Positions 5,411-7,467 of a DNA stretch of 7,467 bases are shown piece after piece. The stretch is from Oscillospiraceae bacterium. Its GTDB lineage: Bacteria > Bacillota > Clostridia > Oscillospirales > Ruminococcaceae. The first letter of the stretch is position 1; the number at the start of each line of letters is the position of its first letter. The DNA is taken from contig JAIEDJ010000009.1 of assembly GCA_029068025.1 (NCBI GenBank), forward strand, positions 1 through 7,467. Reading direction: 5' to 3'. The translations under genes were made by a program, and so were the position numbers. The notes below the pieces were generated by a model. The model was given only the letters and a program-made list of their open reading frames with translations. It searched no databases and had not been told where the DNA came from.

Positions 5411-6028
5411 TTACTCCCTGTACATTGAATTGAAAACCGGGCGCAGATGCTTATACAAAACCAGCGAAACCAACGCCGCGATCGCGCCTTTAACGAAAGT
5501 AAACGGCACGTTGAATATCAGCAGACATTCCGCCAGATCGTCAACGCTACTAAGAATTTTTTGATACATTCCGACAATAGCCTCCGTGCTCCAGCCGATC
5601 ATACCGTAAAGCGGATAAATAAATAGGTAATTTGAAACAAATCCCATAACTGCCATAACAGCCGTGCCCACAACGCCCGCAATGACCGCTCTTGAAAATT
5701 TCTTGCATCTGTGTGCAATAATTCCCGCCGGAACTACCAGTGACACGCCCAGAATAAAGTTAGAAAGCTCGCCGATGTACATTGTTTTTGATGTTATGCA
5801 CCCCAGCAAATTTTTGATGAGACACACAAAAACGCCCGATACGGGTCCCATTGTGAATGAAGCCAGCATTGCCGGCGCGTCCGAAAAATCGAAGCTGATA
5901 AAGCTCGGCATAATCGGGATCTTAAAGCTCAGAAACTCCGCCAGAACATACGACATTCCCGCCATCAGCGCCGTGAACACCAACCGGCGCACGTCAACAC
6001 GCTTCCCTGTTTTCTTTACGTTTTCCAT
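5411..6028 (-). CDS. ribU: Riboflavin ECF transporter S component RibU
   Basis: A 205-residue integral membrane protein that binds riboflavin and delivers it with a shared EcfA/EcfA'/EcfT energising module, not encoded here. RibU hallmarks: MPSFISFDFSDAPAML (40-55, the family's LDFSDVPAL region), GPVSGV (61-66), IKNLLGCITS (71-80), GELSNFILG (86-94), VVPAGII (98-104), NYLFIYPLYGMI (133-144) and NVPFTFVKG (173-181). Hydrophobic segments lie at about 16-33, 50-71, 89-105, 113-140 and 166-192. The start is ATG 6028, with AAGGGAG about 6 nt upstream. In-frame ATGs at 6178 and 6169 lie in the riboswitch and would add 50 polar residues that no RibU has. It follows an FMN riboswitch and leads a two-gene operon. 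Confidence 0.95.
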   Translation of the reverse strand: MENVKKTGKRVDVRRLVFTALMAGMSYVLAEFLSFKIPIMPSFISFDFSDAPAMLASFTMGPVSGVFVCLIKNLLGCITSKTMYIGELSNFILGVSLVVPAGIIAHRCKKFSRAVIAGVVGTAVMAVMGFVSNYLFIYPLYGMIGWSTEAIVGMYQKILSSVDDLAECLLIFNVPFTFVKGAIAALVSLVLYKHLRPVFNSMYRE

Positions 6029-6049
6029 AAGTAACTCCCTTTCCTCGGG

Positions 6050-6138
6050 AAAAAGAGAAACAGAAATCCCGCACGGTATCTCATACATCAAAGCCCGGAC
6101 AGCCGTTCGACTTGCCAAGTATGAATACCAACGCGGGG
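6050..6138 (-). terminator. FMN riboswitch expression platform: terminator and candidate antiterminator
   Basis: Minus-strand arms 6138-6119 (CCCCGCG...CATAC) and 6086-6067 (GTATG...GCGGGA) pair over nearly 20 positions with G-U pairs and small bulges. A T-rich tail follows (6066-6050). The 32-nt loop holds a segment (6099-6088) complementary to riboswitch bases 6189-6178 over 12 pairs with one G-U. That pairing would break the last aptamer helix and obstruct the terminator stem, so it is a good antiterminator candidate. An 8-bp AT-rich hairpin (6141-6161) separates aptamer and terminator. Confidence 0.7.
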
Positions 6139-6169
6139 CGCAAATATTTTTTGAATATTTGTGTTCCAT

Positions 6170-6310
6170 TTCTTTCATCCGGACTTTGACCGTCGGTATC
6201 GGAATTTCACCGATTCAGCCGAGTGCTGTGCCATTTGCACCGCCCCCGGGTCGCGGACTGCGAAGCATTGCTTCTCACCGCCGGTGGGGAATCTCACCCC
6301 GCCCCGAAAC
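6170..6310 (-). promoter_or_regulatory. FMN riboswitch (RFN element)
   Basis: On the minus strand the canonical RFN blocks appear in order: GGGGCGGGGTGAGATTCCCC, ACCGGCGGT, AGTCCGCGACCC, a variable stem with GGTGCAAATGGCAC, CTCGGCTGAATCGGTGAAATTCCG, then ATACCGACGGTCAAAG and TCCGGATGAAAGAA. These are the conserved FMN-binding junction segments. FMN binding normally represses downstream riboflavin uptake or synthesis genes. Here the riboswitch sits in the leader of ribU and DUF5662, with a terminator downstream, so control is by premature termination. Confidence 0.97.
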
Positions 6311-6344
6311 AGATTAAATTAAATTCGAGCTTTTGCTCAAATAT

Positions 6345-6373
6345 ATTATATTACATTCCCATCAATTTGTCAA
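6345..6373 (-). promoter_or_regulatory. Consensus sigma-A promoter of the riboflavin operon
   Basis: Minus strand -35 TTGACA (6373-6368), 17-nt spacer, -10 TATAAT (6350-6345): both hexamers perfect. Transcription should begin near 6338, at a small hairpin GAGC/AAAA/GCTC (6327-6338) that would form the very 5' end of the RNA. A strong unregulated promoter fits control left to the riboswitch. Confidence 0.92.
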
Positions 6374-6392
6374 GTGTTTTTTGCGAAAAAAA

Positions 6393-6782
6393 TCAAGACA
6401 TAAGAATTTTCCATATCTGATCGATCGTTAAGCCGCTTTCGATCATTCTGTCTATCTCTTTTTTTCCTTCTTCCCTGCATTTTTCAACAAAACCGGTTTC
6501 GATACGTTCCTTGAAACGGCGTTTACATTCCTCTTTATAAAACCGTTCAATTATTTTTCTTGAATCGGGGTCGAGCTCCTCAACGCTTCTGCCGAATGTT
6601 TCCTTAAACCACGCTTCAAAGCCTTGCCTATATCCCTGTTCGTATGCAAACCTTATCCCCGAAAGTTCATCACGTTCAGTCTTCTCTCTGAGCCGTTCTA
6701 TCTCTGCTTCCCTTTCTTCGGGGGTCATCTGACGAAAGATCACTTTCGTGCCATCTGAGGTTGTTCTTACAATATCAGCCAT
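6393..6782 (-). CDS. Small charged helical protein, function unknown
   Basis: A 129-residue soluble protein, not recognised with confidence. It is rich in Glu, Arg and Lys, with likely long helices at 20-62 and 72-129, and no membrane segment or signal peptide. Repeated short patterns such as YEQGYRQGFE (47-56) and EEGKKEIDRMIESGLTIDQIWKIL (104-127) recall the C-terminal tails of Rpn/PD-(D/E)XK transposase-type proteins in Clostridia. The nuclease core is absent, so this is only a resemblance. The ATG has a weak ribosome site (GGACGG region). It lies 45 nt downstream of the DUF6809 gene on the same strand and may be co-transcribed. No GC-rich terminator follows; the riboflavin promoter begins 20 nt beyond the stop. 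Confidence 0.7.
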   Translation of the reverse strand: MADIVRTTSDGTKVIFRQMTPEEREAEIERLREKTERDELSGIRFAYEQGYRQGFEAWFKETFGRSVEELDPDSRKIIERFYKEECKRRFKERIETGFVEKCREEGKKEIDRMIESGLTIDQIWKILMS

Positions 6783-6827
6783 TTACTTACCGTCCAATTC
6801 TGAAAAAGATCATATTTACAATAACCC

Positions 6828-7073
6828 TCACCCGATGACCTCAAGCATGAGATCAAACGCCGTTCTGAAACCGTCCAAAAAAGCGGGCTGCTGATAATCG
6901 CAGCATATCTCAAACAAAAGCTGATCGAACTTCTCAGCCTGATTTTCGGACAGGGCAAGGCTCTCTTTGAACTTTCGGATCTTTGCCCATCTCTCCCGAT
7001 CCAAGCGGATATCCGGCTTTACCCGGAAATTGCCATCCAGATACTCCAAGAAGATCTTTTCAATAATGCTCAT
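6828..7073 (-). CDS. DUF6809 family small protein
   Basis: An 81-residue acidic, helical protein. It has the shape of the clostridial DUF6809 family: an N-terminal SIIEKIFLEYLDGN (2-15), a central helical region, and a C-terminal FLDGFRTAFDLMLEVIG (65-81) matching the family's F-x-x-GFR-x-x-x-x-LM-x-EV ending. Function is unknown; such genes are common in clostridial accessory regions. The start is ATG 7073, with AGGAAG 8 nt upstream; the TTG at 7079 is too close to that site. No convincing own promoter was found: a TATAAC-like -10 near 7125 has no good -35. The divergent small-RNA promoter overlaps this upstream region. Confidence 0.75.
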   Translation of the reverse strand: MSIIEKIFLEYLDGNFRVKPDIRLDRERWAKIRKFKESLALSENQAEKFDQLLFEICCDYQQPAFLDGFRTAFDLMLEVIG

Positions 7074-7099
7074 TGTCAAAACTTCCTTTCAAAAAGTAC

Positions 7100-7128
7100 T
7101 TGACAAGAAAGCCATCTGATGTTATAAT
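7100..7128 (+). promoter_or_regulatory. Consensus sigma-A promoter with no protein gene downstream
   Basis: Plus strand -35 TTGACA (7100-7105), 17-nt spacer, -10 TATAAT (7123-7128), all perfect. It points into 7135-7209, which has no start codon with a ribosome site but has hairpins and a U-tract. An inverted pair ATCTGA (7114-7119) / TCAGAT (7134-7139) brackets the -10 and could be an operator. Confidence 0.85.
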
Positions 7129-7134
7129 AAATTT

Positions 7135-7209
7135 CAGATAGGGTTTCCCTGTCGGTATATAATCAGCGGTTGCAAACTTTGGTCGGGGCGCAGCCGCTTT
7201 TTATTTTTT
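7135..7209 (+). ncRNA. Predicted ~75-nt small RNA of unknown family
   Basis: Transcription from the promoter at 7100-7128 should start near 7135. The RNA would have a 5' hairpin GATAGGG/TTT/CCCTGTC (7137-7153, one G-U pair), an AU-rich linker (7154-7164), then a terminator hairpin (7165-7198) with a 16-nt loop containing GGTCGGGGC, ending in a U-tract. There is no ATG, GTG or TTG with a ribosome site. I do not recognise it as 6S, tmRNA, SRP or another named family. Its 3' end overlaps the end of the convergent ribbon-helix-helix gene, so it is partly antisense to that mRNA. It lies divergently from the DUF6809 gene. Confidence 0.6.
7165..7209 (+). terminator. Intrinsic terminator of the predicted small RNA
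   Basis: AGCGGTTGC (7165-7173) pairs with GCAGCCGCT (7190-7198) with one G-U, followed by TTTTTATTTTTTG. The U-tract covers the stop codon (7201-7203) of the convergent gene. Confidence 0.8.
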
Positions 7210-7371
7210 GTCCTGCAAATACGCTATTATTGCGGCTCGAATTGTTGAAGCCTTGTCGGTTTTGTTTTTTTCACAAAACTTTATTAAATCTTCATGGGTC
7301 TTAGCATCAAGCCTAACCTTAACATCGTATTTCAATTGAGTTCCCGTTTTAAACGGTCTGCCTTTTTTCTT
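7201..7371 (-). CDS. Ribbon-helix-helix (CopG/Arc-like) DNA-binding protein, start codon abnormal
   Basis: The frame encodes KKKGRPFKTGTQLKYDV, then VRLDAKTHEDLIKFCEKN, then KASTIRAAIIAYLQDKK: a beta strand (VKVRLD) followed by two helices, the ribbon-helix-helix pattern of small repressors and antitoxins. These dimerise and use the strand to read DNA. Promoter (7405-7433) and ribosome site GGAGG (7380-7384) are excellent. Eight nucleotides after GGAGG, exactly where a start belongs, is AAG (7371-7369). The only in-frame standard start is TTG at 7335, which would give 44 residues and lose the GRP-containing N-terminus. Upstream the frame closes with TGA at 7401, before the likely transcription start. 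Either AAG is an ATG lost by mutation (pseudogene), or TTG is used. A toxin partner is not seen. Its 3' end overlaps the small RNA terminator. Confidence 0.6.
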   Translation of the reverse strand, partial: KKKGRPFKTGTQLKYDVKVRLDAKTHEDLIKFCEKNKTDKASTIRAAIIAYLQDKK

Positions 7372-7379
7372 ACCGTTTT

Positions 7380-7384
7380 CCTCC
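7380..7384 (-). promoter_or_regulatory. Ribosome binding site pointing at an AAG codon
   Basis: Minus-strand GGAGG lies 8 nt before AAG (7371-7369), which begins the ribbon-helix-helix frame. No ATG, GTG or TTG in that frame lies within normal reach. It indicates where translation once began, and argues against the ATG at 7402, which is upstream of the ribosome site and in another frame. Confidence 0.6.
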
Positions 7385-7404
7385 GTATTATCACGTCCTC
7401 ATTA

Positions 7405-7433
7405 ATTATATATTATTGAGTTCCAAAAGTCAA
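7405..7433 (-). promoter_or_regulatory. Sigma-A promoter of the ribbon-helix-helix gene
   Basis: Minus strand -35 TTGACT (7433-7428), 17-nt spacer, -10 TATAAT (7410-7405). The start would be near 7398, leaving about 14 nt before the GGAGG site. The remaining upstream sequence to the window end (7434-7467) shows no further gene. Confidence 0.85.
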
Positions 7434-7467
7434 CCGCTTTTATAAACATCGTAAAACTGCACAAAAT

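Noticed and set aside
5411..6178. Longer ribU reading frame starting at 6178 (255 residues)
   Set aside because: The first 50 codons run through the end of the FMN riboswitch and its terminator. The ATG at 6178 is the conserved riboswitch GGATGAAAG, whereas ATG 6028 has a strong ribosome site and matches RibU length.
5664..6317. Plus-strand 217-codon ORF
   Set aside because: It is antisense to ribU and the FMN riboswitch, with no family resemblance or ribosome site.
6378..6393. T-run/A-run after the 129-residue gene as a terminator
   Set aside because: The minus-strand TTTTTTTCGCAAAAAA could only form a weak A-U stem with a 3-nt loop and has no U-tract after it.
7392..7402. ATG at 7402 or GTG near 7394 as the ribbon-helix-helix start
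   Set aside because: Both are in other frames that close quickly, lie upstream of the GGAGG site, and are at or before the likely transcription start. Using them would require a frameshift.

Overview
The window looks like chromosome from a low-to-moderate GC Gram-positive anaerobe of the class Clostridia, probably Oscillospiraceae/Ruminococcus-like. This is an inference from the protein families (clostridial-type citrate synthase, DUF5662, DUF6809, RibU, a SpoIID-like protein), the strong GGAGG/AGGAG ribosome sites and the consensus sigma-A promoters. Six of the promoters found have exactly 17-nt spacers.

Layout, left to right. 1-799 (-): 5' part of a lipoprotein with a TTG start, running off the left edge, with its own promoter. 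931-3406 (-): a citrate synthase operon of promoter, long leader, citrate synthase, a tightly coupled multi-pass membrane protein of unknown function, and an intrinsic terminator. The citrate synthase leader carries a 101-bp MITE-like palindromic element (element A, 3267-3367) flanked by a 7-bp CATATAT duplication; its end facing the gene looks like an intrinsic terminator. 3437-4506 (+): a SpoIID-like membrane-anchored protein that appears to have lost the catalytic glutamate and the zinc-ligand region. 4513-4856: a gene-free block between convergent genes. It holds a 296-bp element B, whose termini match those of element A, bounded by two near-identical 24-bp terminator hairpins. Inside B are three degenerate 24-nt tandem repeats and a 106-bp GC-rich repeat. 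A second 106-bp repeat with the same ends lies in inverted orientation at 3490-3595, so the pair brackets the SpoIID-like gene. 4862-6373 (-): a riboflavin operon of consensus promoter, FMN riboswitch, terminator/antiterminator leader, ribU (ECF riboflavin S component), and a DUF5662 HD-like protein 3 nt downstream. 6393-7073 (-): two small genes, a charged helical protein and a DUF6809 protein. 7100-7209 (+): a consensus promoter followed by two hairpins and a U-tract, with no ORF, predicted to be a ~75-nt small RNA. 7201-7433 (-): a ribbon-helix-helix gene with good promoter and ribosome site, but AAG where ATG is expected.

How it works together: the citrate synthase operon probably supplies citrate/2-oxoglutarate precursors. 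RibU imports riboflavin under FMN feedback, and the DUF5662 protein is drawn into the same control. The main novelty is in the non-coding DNA: two families of small structured repeats sitting in leaders and terminators of these genes, plus an orphan small RNA. All family names rest on reading the sequence; no database search was possible.
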